Of a stretch of 64,000 nt of DNA, positions 28,123 to 37,536 are shown piece after piece. Each line of letters starts with the position of its first letter. Position 1 is the stretch's first letter. The position numbers were made by a program, and so were the translations under genes. This DNA comes from Cryptosporangium arvum DSM 44712 (lineage in GTDB: Bacteria > Actinomycetota > Actinomycetes > Mycobacteriales > Cryptosporangiaceae): contig NZ_KK073874.1 in the NCBI RefSeq assembly GCF_000585375.1, positions 7,160,894-7,224,893 on the forward strand, written 5' to 3'. The notes under the pieces were generated by a model that saw only the letters and a list, made by a program, of their open reading frames with translations, made no database searches and was not told where the DNA came from.

Positions 28123-28337
28123 TCTTCCGGCGGCGTCTCGATCTCGCCGCGCTCGTCGGCGGCCAGGACGGCCACGGCCCAGCGGTGGCGGGCGCACGGC
28201 CACAGCGCGGGTGTGTAGTGGGTCGCGCTGGCGCAGTAGGACCGATCGTGGGCGTCGGGCGCAGAAGGCTGGTGCATCGTCAGCAGCCGGTGTGCAGTTT
28301 CGACGTCTTCCTGCACGAGTGGCCGGTGGTAATGCAC
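28119..28337 (-). CDS. Small Cys/Trp-containing protein (WPC type), copy 2
   Basis: A 72-residue protein. GTG at 28337 is chosen because it directly follows a GGGGAGGGG ribosome site. The core has EDVETAHRLL, two cysteines, then ALWPCARHRWAVAVL and GEIETPPED, matching copy 1 at 26508-26768 in motif order. No known domain is recognised and there is no membrane segment. The convergent four-base overlap with the DUF6328 gene and the shared flanking of the GntR/DUF6328 pair suggest the two copies came from local duplication. Function unknown. Confidence 0.7.
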   Translation of the reverse strand: MHYHRPLVQEDVETAHRLLTMHQPSAPDAHDRSYCASATHYTPALWPCARHRWAVAVLAADERGEIETPPED

Positions 28338-28498
28338 TACCCCTCCCCTTCGCGCTCCGATCACGCGGACCATGACACATTTCCCCATTCATTGAGAACG
28401 CATTCGCCGCCGCCGTCCACCCTTTGGGGCCGGAATCTGACGGATCGGTTGGCCGCGTTAAGTCCGCTGCGTCCCAAGCGTCTCTCCCCTCTCCTCAG

Positions 28499-28543
28499 CG
28501 AACGCCGGTCACCTCCCGAAGGGAACGAGGCGACCGGCGTTCG
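28499..28543. terminator. Hairpin terminator after the polyamine transporter operon
   Basis: A perfect 12-bp stem, CGAACGCCGGTC and GACCGGCGTTCG, with a 21-base loop that can pair further (CCTC with GAGG). It lies eight bases past the stop of the last transporter gene on the minus strand. Confidence 0.8.
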
Positions 28544-28551
28544 GCGAAGGG

Positions 28552-29409
28552 TCAGGACCGGCGCAGCTTGATCCGCGTGCGGTACTGCGCGGCCAGCACC
28601 AGGAACAGCGCCAGGAAGAACATGATCGAGCCGATCACGTTGATCTGCGGCGGCACCCCGCGCTGGTTGGCTCCGAAGACGAACATCGGGAACGTCACGA
28701 GGTTGCCCGAGTTGAAGTTCGTGACGATGAAGTCGTCGAAGCTGAGCGAGAACGACAGCAGCGCCGCCGCGACGATGCCCGGCAGCACCAGCGGCAACGT
28801 CACCCGCCGGAACACCTGGTACGGCGTGGCGTAGAGGTCGGCCGCGGCCTGTTCCAGCCGCGGATCCATGCCCTGCAACCGCGCTTTCACGGTGACGACG
28901 ACGAAGCTCATGCAGAAGAGCACGTGCGAGATGAACAGCGTGGTGAACCCGCGGTCGAGACCGCCCTGCACGAACAGCGCGAGCAGCGAGGAGCCCATGA
29001 CCACCTCGGGCGTGGCCATCGGGAGGAACACCAGCAGGTTCGTCGGCTGACGTCCGCGGAAGCGGTGACGCACCAGCGCGAACGCCAGCAGGGTGCCGAG
29101 CACGGTGGCGCCCAGCGTCGCCAGGAGACCCAGCCGGATCGACAGCCAGAGGCTGTCGCACATGCCGCCGATGCCGCAGACGTCGGTCCACGCGTCCAGC
29201 GAGAACTCGTGCCAGGCGAAGTTGAAGCGCCCGACCGGCTTGTTGAACGAGAAGATGAACACGACCACGACGGGGAGCAGGAGGTAGCCCAGCGCGGCGA
29301 GCCCGGCGAACGTCACCAGGTGCTCGCGCACCCAGGTCAGCGCGGCCGAGAGCGGGGAGCGCGGCGGTGCGGCGCGGTGGCCGCCCCGGTTCTGCGTGAG
29401 GGTCGCCAT
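28552..29409 (-). CDS. potC: ABC transporter permease, PotC-like (polyamine)
   Basis: A 285-residue permease with six predicted membrane segments and the EAA loop (about residues 185-205, LEQAAADLYATPYQVFRRVTLP) that contacts the ATPase. It matches the PotC/YdcV type of spermidine/putrescine importers. Its ATG overlaps the potB stop (TGATG). It is the last gene of the potD-A-B-C order and is followed by a hairpin terminator. Specificity for putrescine or spermidine is inferred from the flanking catabolic genes. Confidence 0.9.
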   Translation of the reverse strand: MATLTQNRGGHRAAPPRSPLSAALTWVREHLVTFAGLAALGYLLLPVVVVFIFSFNKPVGRFNFAWHEFSLDAWTDVCGIGGMCDSLWLSIRLGLLATLGATVLGTLLAFALVRHRFRGRQPTNLLVFLPMATPEVVMGSSLLALFVQGGLDRGFTTLFISHVLFCMSFVVVTVKARLQGMDPRLEQAAADLYATPYQVFRRVTLPLVLPGIVAAALLSFSLSFDDFIVTNFNSGNLVTFPMFVFGANQRGVPPQINVIGSIMFFLALFLVLAAQYRTRIKLRRS

Positions 29410-30254
29410 CAGACCAGTTCCTCCGTCCCGGCCCGGCGCACGTAGACGAGCACCATCGAGATGATCACGACCATCAGGATCACCGAGAGCGCGGCCGCGC
29501 CCGGATAGTCCAGCGAGACCAGGAACTTGCTCTGGACGACGTTGCCGATCATCGACGTCTGCGGAGTGCCGAGGAACTCCACGTTGACGTAGTCGCCGGC
29601 CGCCGGGATGAACGTCAGCAGCGTCCCCCCGACCACGCCCGGGAGCGACAGCGGGAACGTCACCTTGCGGAACGTCGTGAACGCGTTCGCGTACAGGTCA
29701 CCGGCCGCTTCGAGCAACCGGCCGTCGAGGCGCTCCAGGCTCGTGTAGAGCGGCAGCGTCATGAACGGCAGGAAGTTGTAGGTGAGACCGCAGACGACGG
29801 CGATCGGCGTCGCCAGCAGACGGTCGTCGGTGAACGACAGCAGGCCGACCGCGCGCAGCACGTCGGCGACCCAGCCCTCGTCGGCCAGGATGATCTTCCA
29901 GGCCAGCGTCCGCACCAGGAAGCTGGTGAAGAACGGCGCGACGACGAGGATCAGCAGCACGTTGCGCCAGCGCCCGGCCTTGAACGCGATCGTGTACGCC
30001 AGCGGGTACGCGATGATCAGCGCGGCGACCGTCGCCAGCCCGGCGTAGACGAGCGAGCGCAGGAACTGGGGCGCGTAGTCGCTGATGACCTGGCCGTAGA
30101 TGCCGAAGTTCCAGGTCAGCGAGTAGCCGAGCTCGAGCGAGCCCTCCTGGAGCGATTGGCTGATCAGCGTGATCGTCGGGATGACGAAGAACACGGCCAG
30201 CCAGAGCAGCCCCGGCAGCACCAGCAGGTACGCCGTCGACTTCCGTGCGTTCAT
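29409..30254 (-). CDS. potB: ABC transporter permease, PotB-like (polyamine)
   Basis: A 281-residue permease with six membrane segments and the EAA motif LLEAAGDLYANAFTTFRKVTFP at about residue 180. It pairs with the PotC-like protein to form the membrane channel. Its ATG overlaps the potA stop (ATGA) and its stop overlaps the potC start, so the subunits are translationally coupled. The sequence resembles PotB/YdcU-type permeases. Confidence 0.9.
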   Translation of the reverse strand: MNARKSTAYLLVLPGLLWLAVFFVIPTITLISQSLQEGSLELGYSLTWNFGIYGQVISDYAPQFLRSLVYAGLATVAALIIAYPLAYTIAFKAGRWRNVLLILVVAPFFTSFLVRTLAWKIILADEGWVADVLRAVGLLSFTDDRLLATPIAVVCGLTYNFLPFMTLPLYTSLERLDGRLLEAAGDLYANAFTTFRKVTFPLSLPGVVGGTLLTFIPAAGDYVNVEFLGTPQTSMIGNVVQSKFLVSLDYPGAAALSVILMVVIISMVLVYVRRAGTEELV

Positions 30255-31411
30255 GACACCGACCCGGCGGGCACGCCGCCCAGCTCGGGGTCGATGATCT
30301 GGCCGGCGTGGATGTCCTGGCTGCCGTCCAGGCCGAACGCGGACGCCGGATCCCAGTGGATCTGCACCTCGTGGCCCGGCCGGGGGCCGAGGTCGGAGGT
30401 GAGGTTCTGCGCGAAGACCGAGAGCGTCTGCCCCCAGCGGGTGCGCACCTGGTACTGGGTGCTGACGCCGATGAAGCTGGAGTCGACGACCTGGACGTCG
30501 ATGCGGTTGTGCCGGTCGGGCACCGGAGCGCCGTTGGGGCTCAGGTGCAGCTTCTCCGGGCGGACGCCGACGTAGAGCCGGTTCGCGTTGGACGCCGACC
30601 GGTTCGCCGGCAGCGCCACCCGGTATCCGGAGACGTCGAGCAGCAGGTCCCCGCCCGACCGGCCGGTGACGTTCCCGGCGAGCAGGTTGGACTGGCCGAG
30701 GAAGTTGGCGACGAAGACCGTGGCCGGGGTCTCGTAGAGCTCGACCGGGCCGCCGAGCTGCTCGACCCGGCCCTGGTTCATGACCGCGATCGTGTCGGCC
30801 ATCGACATGGCCTCTTCCTGGTCGTGCGTGACGTGCACGAACGTCGACCGGACGCCGGTCTGGATCTGCTTGAGCTCGAGCTGCATCTGGCGACGCAATT
30901 TGAGGTCGAGCGCTCCGAGCGGCTCGTCGAGCAGCAGCACCTGCGGGCGGTTGACGAGCGCGCGGGCCAGCGCGACGCGCTGCTGCTGGCCACCGGAGAG
31001 CTGGGTCGGCTTGCGCTGGGCCAGGTCGCCCAGCTCCACCATCGCCAGCGCCTCGCTGACCTTGTTCCGGACGTCGGACTGGCGTCGCCGGCGCAGGCCG
31101 AACGCGACGTTCTCGAAGATCGTCAGGTGCGGGAAGAGCGCGTAGCTCTGGAACACCGTGTTGACCGGCCGCTGGTACGGCTTCTTCGTCGTGATGTCGT
31201 CCTGGCCCAGCAGGATCCGGCCCTCGGTGGGCTCCTCGAGCCCGCCGATCATCCGCAGCGTGGTCGTCTTCCCGCAGCCCGACGGGCCGAGCAGCGCGAA
31301 GAACGACCCCTCCGGGATCGTCAGCGACAGGTTGTCGACGGCCGTCATCGGCCCGAAGCGCTTCGAGACCTCGAGCAGCCGGAGGTCCCGCCCCGTCCCC
31401 GGCGCGGTCAC
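30251..31411 (-). CDS. potA: ABC transporter ATP-binding protein, PotA-like
   Basis: A 386-residue ATPase energising the polyamine importer. Walker A is [10 protein letters not shown] (about residue 46), the signature is [15 protein letters not shown], and Walker B is [12 protein letters not shown] with the switch His in [11 protein letters not shown]-terminal TOBE-type regulatory domain (about 285-370) is present. The GTG start overlaps the potD stop (GTGA). A much longer in-frame reading upstream is only a shadow of potD. Confidence 0.93.
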   Translation of the reverse strand: MTAPGTGRDLRLLEVSKRFGPMTAVDNLSLTIPEGSFFALLGPSGCGKTTTLRMIGGLEEPTEGRILLGQDDITTKKPYQRPVNTVFQSYALFPHLTIFENVAFGLRRRRQSDVRNKVSEALAMVELGDLAQRKPTQLSGGQQQRVALARALVNRPQVLLLDEPLGALDLKLRRQMQLELKQIQTGVRSTFVHVTHDQEEAMSMADTIAVMNQGRVEQLGGPVELYETPATVFVANFLGQSNLLAGNVTGRSGGDLLLDVSGYRVALPANRSASNANRLYVGVRPEKLHLSPNGAPVPDRHNRIDVQVVDSSFIGVSTQYQVRTRWGQTLSVFAQNLTSDLGPRPGHEVQIHWDPASAFGLDGSQDIHAGQIIDPELGGVPAGSVS

Positions 31412-32616
31412 GCGCCGATGACCTTCGCGAACTTGTCCGCGAACGAACGCTCGGTGGCGTCGTCCAACGCCTTGAACGTGTGCAGCTTGGACAGGGTGGC
31501 TTCGGTCGGGAAGATCAGCTCGTTCTTCGCCAGCTGGGGATCGGTCTTGGCGACGATCTCCTTCGCGCCGACGACCGGGCAGATGTAGTTGACGTACGCC
31601 GTGAGCTCGGCCGCGACCTTGGGGTCGTAGTAGTAGTTCATCAGCAGCTCGGCGTTCTTCTTGTGAGCCGCCTTGTTCGGGATCATCATGTTGTCGTTCG
31701 CGCGGGTCGCGCCGGCTTCCGGCGTCACGAACTGGATCTTCGGGTTGTCGTTCTGGAGCTGGACGATGTCCCCGGACCACGCGATGCAGGCCGCGACGTT
31801 CCCGGCCGCCAGGTCCTGGGTGTAGTCGTTGCCGGTGAAGCGGCGGATCTGGCCGCTCTTCACGGCCGCCTCCAGCGTCGCCAGCGCCTCGTCGAACTGC
31901 GCCTCGGTGACCGACGCCGGGTCGGCCCCGTTCTCCAGCAGGATCAGCCCCATCGTGTCGCGCATCTCGGTCAGCGCGGTGACCTTGCCCTTGAGGTCCG
32001 ACCGGGTGAGCAGGTCGGTCACGTTGTCGACCTTGCCGGTGACGTCGCTGTTGTAGGCGATACCGGCCATGACGCCGGCCCAGGGCAGCGAGTACTCGCG
32101 CGCGGAGTCGAACTCCACCTCGGTGAGCGAGGGCTGGATGTTCTTCTTGTTCGGGACGTTCGCCGCGTCCATCTTCTGGACCCACTTGAGCCGGATGAGC
32201 CGGGCGGCCATCCAGTCGGTGAGCACCATGACGTCGCGCTTGATGTCGTTGCCGGCCGCGAGGTCGGCGCGGACCTTCCCGAAGAACTGGTCGTTGTCGT
32301 TGATGTCCTCGACGTAGTTGACCTTGATGCCGGTCTGCTGGGTGAACCCGTCGAGGGTCGGGTGGACCTTCTCGTCGTTCTCCGCCACGTCGATGTACAG
32401 CGGCCAGTTGGAGAAGTTGACGATCTTGTCCTTGTCGGACAGGTCGGAGGCGGCGGCCTGGTCGGCCTCGGTCTTCTGGGCACCCTTCGTGCCGCACGCC
32501 GCGAGCAGCGGTCCGCTTGCAGCCAGTAAGCCGGCCGCACCGGCGCTACGGAGCACCGACCGACGCGACAGCAGCTGGCGCAGCGACCGCATTACGTCCG
32601 GGTCGACATCCGTCAT
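31408..32616 (-). CDS. potD: Polyamine-binding lipoprotein, PotD-like, with twin-arginine signal
   Basis: A 402-residue extracellular solute-binding protein. The N-terminus has a twin-arginine motif (LSRRSVLRSAG, about 17-27) and a lipobox LAAC (Cys at about 41), so it should be Tat-exported and lipid-anchored. The mature protein is a two-lobed spermidine/putrescine-type binding domain (NWPLYIDV near the start of the mature part). ATG 32616 is preceded by AAGGAG. It is first in the potDABC order; 114 bases separate it from the upstream aldehyde dehydrogenase. Confidence 0.92.
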   Translation of the reverse strand: MTDVDPDVMRSLRQLLSRRSVLRSAGAAGLLAASGPLLAACGTKGAQKTEADQAAASDLSDKDKIVNFSNWPLYIDVAENDEKVHPTLDGFTQQTGIKVNYVEDINDNDQFFGKVRADLAAGNDIKRDVMVLTDWMAARLIRLKWVQKMDAANVPNKKNIQPSLTEVEFDSAREYSLPWAGVMAGIAYNSDVTGKVDNVTDLLTRSDLKGKVTALTEMRDTMGLILLENGADPASVTEAQFDEALATLEAAVKSGQIRRFTGNDYTQDLAAGNVAACIAWSGDIVQLQNDNPKIQFVTPEAGATRANDNMMIPNKAAHKKNAELLMNYYYDPKVAAELTAYVNYICPVVGAKEIVAKTDPQLAKNELIFPTEATLSKLHTFKALDDATERSFADKFAKVIGA

Positions 32617-32730
32617 CGGAGCTGCTCCTTCAGATACTTCGGCGGACCGCCGGTAGCGGACCGTGATTAGTTGAGTGTGCCGGGTTAATGCTGCCGCTAA
32701 CGAGGCGGCTGTGGCCAGCGGGTCGGAAAA

Positions 32731-34245
32731 TTACGCATCCCGGAACACTGTCCGGTGCCACGGTTTGGCGGCCTTCGCCGTCAGGTCGTACATGACGTGC
32801 TTGACGGCGGTGTATTCCTCGAACGAGTACGTCGACATGTCCTTACCGAAGCCCGAGGCTTTGACGCCGCCGTGTGGCATTTCGCTGATGATCGGGATGT
32901 GGTCGTTGACCCAGACGCAGCCGGAGCGGATCGTGCGGGTCGCATGCAGGGCACGGTGCACGTCCCGGGTCCAGACCGAAGCGGCCAGACCGTAGGGCGT
33001 GTCGTTGGCCAGCGCGATCGCCTCGTCCAGGTCGGAGTCGTCTCCACCCTGGTGGGCCGAACCACCCCCGAACGGCACGGCGACCAGAACCGGACCGAAA
33101 ATCTCCTTCTGAACTATCTCCGAGTCTTGCCCGACATCGACGATCAGCGTCGGCGCATAGTACGAACCTCTGATCAGTTCGTCGGTCTTCGGGATCTCGC
33201 CGCCGACGACCACGCGCGCGCCGTAACCGCGGGCCCGGTCGACGAAGCCCGCCACCCGCTCCTGCTGGGCGCGGTGGATGAGCGGGCCCTGGTCGGTCGC
33301 CGGGTCGAGCGGCGCGCCCAGCCGGACCCCGGCCATCAGCTCGGCGACCCGGTCGACGAACTCGGCGAAGCGGGAGCGGTGGACGTACGCGCGGGTGGCC
33401 GCGGTGCAGTCCTGGCCGGTGTTGATCAGGGCGCCGGCCACGGCACCGTGCGCGGCGGCCTCGAGGTCGGCGTCGTCGAGTACGACGAACGGAGCCTTGC
33501 CGCCGAGCTCGAGGTGGATGCGCTTGGGGCCCTGGCTCGCCAGCTCCATGACCCGGCGGCCGACCGCCGAGGAACCGGTGAACGACACCATGCTCACGTC
33601 CGTGTGGGAGATGAGCGCCTCGCCCGCTTCCCGTCCGACCCCCGTGATCACGTTGACGACCCCCGCCGGTGCACCCGCCTCGGTGGCCAGTTCCGCGAGG
33701 CGCAGCGACGTCAGCGGCGTGTTCTCGGCCGGCTTGAGGACGATCGTGTTGCCGGCGGCGATGGCGGGCAGGATCTTCCAGGCCGCCATCTGCAGCGGGT
33801 AGTTCCACGGTGCGATCGAGCCGACGACGCCGATCGGCTCCCGGCGCACCATCGACGTGTGGTCGGGCGAGTACTCGGCGGCGGCCTTCCCGGCCAGTTC
33901 ACGGGCGGCGCCGGCGAAGAACGCGGTGTTGTCGACCGTGCCCGGCACGTCGAACTCGGTCGAGAGCCGGATCGGCTTGCCGGTCTGCCTGCTCTCGAGC
34001 TCGGCGAGGTCGGCGGCCTCGGCGTCGAGCAGCGCGGCCAGCTTCGTGAGCACGGCCGAGCGCTCGCCGGGCGTGGCCCGCGACCACTCCTCGAACGCCG
34101 CCCCGGCCGCCGCGACGGCCCGATCGACGTCGTCGGAGTTCGCGAGCTCCACCGACTCGACGGCCTCCCCCGTGGCGGGGTCGATCACGTCGTAGGGGGT
34201 TCCGCTCGAACCGCGTGCCCGTTGCCCGGCGATGTACTGGTGCAC
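32731..34245 (-). CDS. Aldehyde dehydrogenase, gamma-aminobutyraldehyde/betaine-aldehyde type (first copy)
   Basis: A 504-residue NAD(P)-dependent enzyme. The catalytic Glu lies in LELGGKAP and the Cys in NTGQDCTAATRAYV, and the APWNYPLQMAAWK nucleotide-fold segment is present. The closest type is the gamma-aminobutyraldehyde dehydrogenase (PatD/PuuC) group, oxidising 4-aminobutanal to GABA in putrescine breakdown. GTG 34245 gives the usual length; a longer frame upstream lacks homology. An unusual GGGSAHQGGDDSD insert near residue 420 adds a Gly/Asp loop. It sits between potD and a divergent oxidase. Confidence 0.88.
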   Translation of the reverse strand: MHQYIAGQRARGSSGTPYDVIDPATGEAVESVELANSDDVDRAVAAAGAAFEEWSRATPGERSAVLTKLAALLDAEAADLAELESRQTGKPIRLSTEFDVPGTVDNTAFFAGAARELAGKAAAEYSPDHTSMVRREPIGVVGSIAPWNYPLQMAAWKILPAIAAGNTIVLKPAENTPLTSLRLAELATEAGAPAGVVNVITGVGREAGEALISHTDVSMVSFTGSSAVGRRVMELASQGPKRIHLELGGKAPFVVLDDADLEAAAHGAVAGALINTGQDCTAATRAYVHRSRFAEFVDRVAELMAGVRLGAPLDPATDQGPLIHRAQQERVAGFVDRARGYGARVVVGGEIPKTDELIRGSYYAPTLIVDVGQDSEIVQKEIFGPVLVAVPFGGGSAHQGGDDSDLDEAIALANDTPYGLAASVWTRDVHRALHATRTIRSGCVWVNDHIPIISEMPHGGVKASGFGKDMSTYSFEEYTAVKHVMYDLTAKAAKPWHRTVFRDA

Positions 34246-34450
34246 CCGTAGACCGTCCTCTTCTCGCGCCGCGAGATTACAACCGATCCAGGCCCTGGAA
34301 TCGGTCGGATGGGCCTGAGAATGACAGGCACGGCCGTAATCGGGCAAGGAATCCGTGAAACAATACGGTCTCAGATGATGAATCCGTTGTGGAACCTCGG
34401 AAACGTCTTGGTAACCGGGGTTCTCGTAGGTCCGTTTTAGGGGTATCCGC

Positions 34451-35830
34451 ATGGCCGAATCAGCTCTCAGCCTCTGGCTCGACGGGCGGACGCCCGGGCC
34501 GGCGGACCGCCGGGCCGGGTTGTCGGGCGACCTGGCCGTCGACGTCGCGATCGTCGGGGCCGGCTTCACCGGCCTGTGGACCGCCTACTATCTCGCCGCC
34601 GCCGATCCCTCGCTGCGCATCGCGGTGCTCGAGGCCGAGTTCGCCGGATTCGGTGCCTCCGGGCGCAACGGCGGCTGGTGCTCGGCGCTCTTCCCGGCCT
34701 CCACCGCCCGGGTCGCCGGGGACCACGGCCGGGACGCGGCGATCGCGCTGCGCCGCGCGTTGTTCGACACCGTCGACGAGGTGGGCCGGGTCGCGGTGGC
34801 CGAGAACCTGGACATCGACTGGGCCAAGGGCGGCACGCTGACGCTCGCGGCCGGAGCGGCCCAGGAGGCGCGGCTGCGCGCGGAACTCGAGGACGAGCGG
34901 CAGTGGGGCTTCGGGGACGCCGACTACCGCTGGCTGAACGCCGACGAGGCGCGGGCCCGGGTCGGGGTCGCGACCGACGTCCGCGGCGCGCTCTACACGC
35001 CGCACTGCGCGGCGATCCACCCGGCGAAGCTGGCCCGGGGGCTGGCCGAGCTGGTCACGGCGCGCGGCGTCGAGCTGTTCGAGGGAACCCGGGTGACCCG
35101 CCTGGAGCCCGGGCGCGCGGTGACGGACGCCGGAACCGTCACGGCCGACGTCGTGATCCGGGCGACCGAGGGGTACACCCCGTCGCTGCCGGGCCACCGG
35201 CGGGCGGTGGCGCCGCTGTACTCGCTGATGATCGCCACCGAGCCGCTGCCGGCCTGGTTCTTCGAGAGCGTCGGCTGGCGGTCGCGGGAGACGCTCACCG
35301 ACGGCCGGCACCTGATCATCTACGCGCAGCGCACCGCCGACGACCGGATCGCGCTGGGCGGGAGGGGTGCGCCGTACCCGTACGGGTCGAAGCTGCGTGA
35401 CGAGGCCGAACGCGACCAGGCGGTGTTCGCCGCCCTGCACCGGACGCTGCTGGAGATGTTCCCGGGCGCCTCCGGGGCCGCGATCACGCACACCTGGGGC
35501 GGGCCGCTGGGCGTGCCGCGCGACTGGCACGCGTCGGTGGGGCTCGATCGCTCCACCGGCGTGGGGTGGGCCGGCGGGTACGTCGGTGACGGCGTCGCGA
35601 CGACGAACCTCGCCGGGCGGACGCTCACCGACCTGGTGCTGAAGCGGGACACCGAGCTGACCCGCCTGCCCTGGGTAGGCCACCGCTCCCCGCAGTGGGA
35701 ACCGGAGCCGCTCCGCTGGCTAGGCATGAGCGGCGGCCTCTGGGCCATGACCACCGCCGACAAGGTCGAAGCCCGCACCGGCACACCGGCTCGCCGAGCG
35801 TCGTTCATGCAGGGCTTGTTAGGCGGTTGA
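34451..35830 (+). CDS. FAD-dependent oxidoreductase, DAO family (putative gamma-glutamylputrescine oxidase-like)
   Basis: A 459-residue flavoprotein. The FAD-binding motif DVAIVGAGFTGLWTAYYLA begins at about residue 31 and the following GxGASGRNGGW loop is typical of DAO-family amine oxidases such as PuuB. The C-terminal VGYVGDGVATTN-like segment closes the FAD site. With polyamine transport and aldehyde dehydrogenase genes alongside, oxidation of putrescine or a gamma-glutamyl derivative is likely. No gamma-glutamylputrescine synthetase lies in the window. The gene is divergent from the first aldehyde dehydrogenase across 205 bases. Confidence 0.85.
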   Translation: MAESALSLWLDGRTPGPADRRAGLSGDLAVDVAIVGAGFTGLWTAYYLAAADPSLRIAVLEAEFAGFGASGRNGGWCSALFPASTARVAGDHGRDAAIALRRALFDTVDEVGRVAVAENLDIDWAKGGTLTLAAGAAQEARLRAELEDERQWGFGDADYRWLNADEARARVGVATDVRGALYTPHCAAIHPAKLARGLAELVTARGVELFEGTRVTRLEPGRAVTDAGTVTADVVIRATEGYTPSLPGHRRAVAPLYSLMIATEPLPAWFFESVGWRSRETLTDGRHLIIYAQRTADDRIALGGRGAPYPYGSKLRDEAERDQAVFAALHRTLLEMFPGASGAAITHTWGGPLGVPRDWHASVGLDRSTGVGWAGGYVGDGVATTNLAGRTLTDLVLKRDTELTRLPWVGHRSPQWEPEPLRWLGMSGGLWAMTTADKVEARTGTPARRASFMQGLLGG

Positions 35831-35845
35831 GGCGGCAAAGCCGCC
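35831..35845. terminator. Small GC hairpin at the end of the DAO-type oxidase gene
   Basis: GGCGGC, AAA, GCCGCC forms a compact six-pair stem immediately after the oxidase stop codon, in the 137-base gap before the convergent second aldehyde dehydrogenase. It is a possible terminator, but short. Confidence 0.45.
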
Positions 35846-35967
35846 GTTGTGTACTGACCTGGAGCCCGCCCAGGGCAACGCTGCCAGTCGAGCGCGAATC
35901 CGCCGCGTATAGCTGATACTCAAGGGTTCGTGCTCGCCTGGCGGCGTTGTTCTGGGCGGGCCGCCCA

Positions 35968-37392
35968 CTACCCCTCGATGTTCGACATTACGTGCTTGAC
36001 GCGGGTGTAGTCCTCGAGGCCGTACATGCTCAGGTCCTTGCCGTAGCCGGAGTGCTTGAAGCCTCCGTGCGGCATCTCGGCGACGAGCGGGATGTGGGTG
36101 TTGATCCACACGCACCCGAAGTCGAGCTTCTTGGCCATCCGCATCGCCCGGCCGTGGTCCTTCGTCCACACCGACGACGCCAGCCCGTACTTGACCCCGT
36201 TGGCCCAGCGCAGCGCCTCGGCCTCGTCGGAGAACTTCTGCACGGTGATGACCGGCCCGAACACCTCGTTCTGGACGATCTCGTCGTTCTGGTTCAGGCC
36301 CGAAACGACCGTGGGGGCGTAGAAGAAGCCCCGGTCGCCGACGCGCGCGCCACCGGCGTCGAGGGAAGCGTGGTCGGGCAGCCGGTCGATGAACCCAGTG
36401 ACCTTCTCCAGCTGAGCGGCGGAGTTCACCGGCCCGTAGAGCGCGTCGGCGTTGTCCGGAGCCCCCGTGACCGTGCCGCGCGCCTGCTCGGCCAGCGCCG
36501 CCACGAAGTCGTTGTGCAGGTGCGGGGCCACCAGCACCCGGGTCGCCGCGGTGCAGTCCTGCCCGGCGTTGAAGTACCCGGCGACCGCGATCGCCTCCGC
36601 CGCGGCCTCGATGTCCGCGTCGTCGAACACGATCACCGGCGCCTTGCCGCCGAGCTCGAGGTGCACGCGCTTGAGATCCTTCGCGGCACTCCCCGCGACC
36701 TCCATGCCGGCGCGGACCGAGCCGGTGATCGAGACCATGTCGACGTCCTCGTGCTCGACCAGCGCGCGACCGGTGTCGCGGTCGCCGGTGATCACGTTGA
36801 ACACGCCCTCGGGCAGGAACTCGGCCGCGATCTCGGCCAGCAGCAGCGTCGACGCCGGCGTGGTGTCCGACGGCTTGAGCACCACGGTGTTGCCCGCCGC
36901 GATCGCCGGCGCGAACTTCCACACCGCCATCATCATCGGGTAGTTCCACGGCGCCACCTGCCCGCAGACCCCGACCGGCTCGCGCCGGATGAACGAGGTG
37001 TGCCCGGCCATGTACTCGCCGGCCGACTTGCCCTCCAGCACCCGGGCCGCCCCGGCGAAGAAGCGGATCTGGTCGACCATCGGCGGAATTTCTTCCTCGG
37101 TCGTCAGCTGGAGCGGCTTGCCGGTGTTCTCCGACTCGACCTTCACCAGTTCGTCGGCGCGCGCCTCGATCGCGTCGGCGATCTTCAGCAGTGCCTTCTG
37201 CCGTTCGCTGGGCGTCGAGTCGCGCCACGACTCGAACGCGACCCGGGCGGTCTTGACGGCGGTGTCCACATCCGCGGCACCGGAGAGCGGGGCGCTCGTG
37301 TACACCTCGCCCGTGCTCGGGTCCACCACGTCCGTCGTCCGTCCGTCGCCGGCAGCCGTCTGCTTGCCACCGACGAAGTTGTGCAGCGTCAT
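35968..37392 (-). CDS. Aldehyde dehydrogenase, gamma-aminobutyraldehyde dehydrogenase type (second copy)
   Basis: A 474-residue enzyme from ATG 37392. The catalytic Cys is in NAGQDCTAATRVLV and the Glu in LELGGKAPV; VAPWNYPMMMAVWKFAP is the fold segment. It resembles the first copy and PatD-type 4-aminobutanal dehydrogenases but lacks the Gly/Asp insert. It is divergent from the Lrp-type regulator across a 144-base gap, the usual layout for a regulated catabolic gene. Two similar dehydrogenases may handle putrescine- and spermidine-derived aldehydes respectively; this is inference. Confidence 0.9.
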   Translation of the reverse strand: MTLHNFVGGKQTAAGDGRTTDVVDPSTGEVYTSAPLSGAADVDTAVKTARVAFESWRDSTPSERQKALLKIADAIEARADELVKVESENTGKPLQLTTEEEIPPMVDQIRFFAGAARVLEGKSAGEYMAGHTSFIRREPVGVCGQVAPWNYPMMMAVWKFAPAIAAGNTVVLKPSDTTPASTLLLAEIAAEFLPEGVFNVITGDRDTGRALVEHEDVDMVSITGSVRAGMEVAGSAAKDLKRVHLELGGKAPVIVFDDADIEAAAEAIAVAGYFNAGQDCTAATRVLVAPHLHNDFVAALAEQARGTVTGAPDNADALYGPVNSAAQLEKVTGFIDRLPDHASLDAGGARVGDRGFFYAPTVVSGLNQNDEIVQNEVFGPVITVQKFSDEAEALRWANGVKYGLASSVWTKDHGRAMRMAKKLDFGCVWINTHIPLVAEMPHGGFKHSGYGKDLSMYGLEDYTRVKHVMSNIEG

Positions 37393-37536
37393 CGTCTCTC
37401 CGTAATGTCACCTTGAGCTGACTTGTCCGCGAAGCACCTCCTATCTCATTGCATCCGTAACGGAATCCGCAAGAAGAAGGCGGAAACTCAACGGAATCAC
37501 TTGCCCCAGGTGGTAGGTCTCAGCAACCATGGGCAG

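Noticed and set aside
30251-32497. Single 748-residue reading that would fuse a PotD-like segment with the PotA ATPase
   Set aside because: The N-terminal part is potD read out of frame; the real potD frame has a Tat signal and lipobox, and potA starts at the GTGA overlap.
32617-32730. tRNA or small RNA between potD and the aldehyde dehydrogenase
   Set aside because: No cloverleaf or anticodon arm could be folded by eye; the region looks like an ordinary leader.
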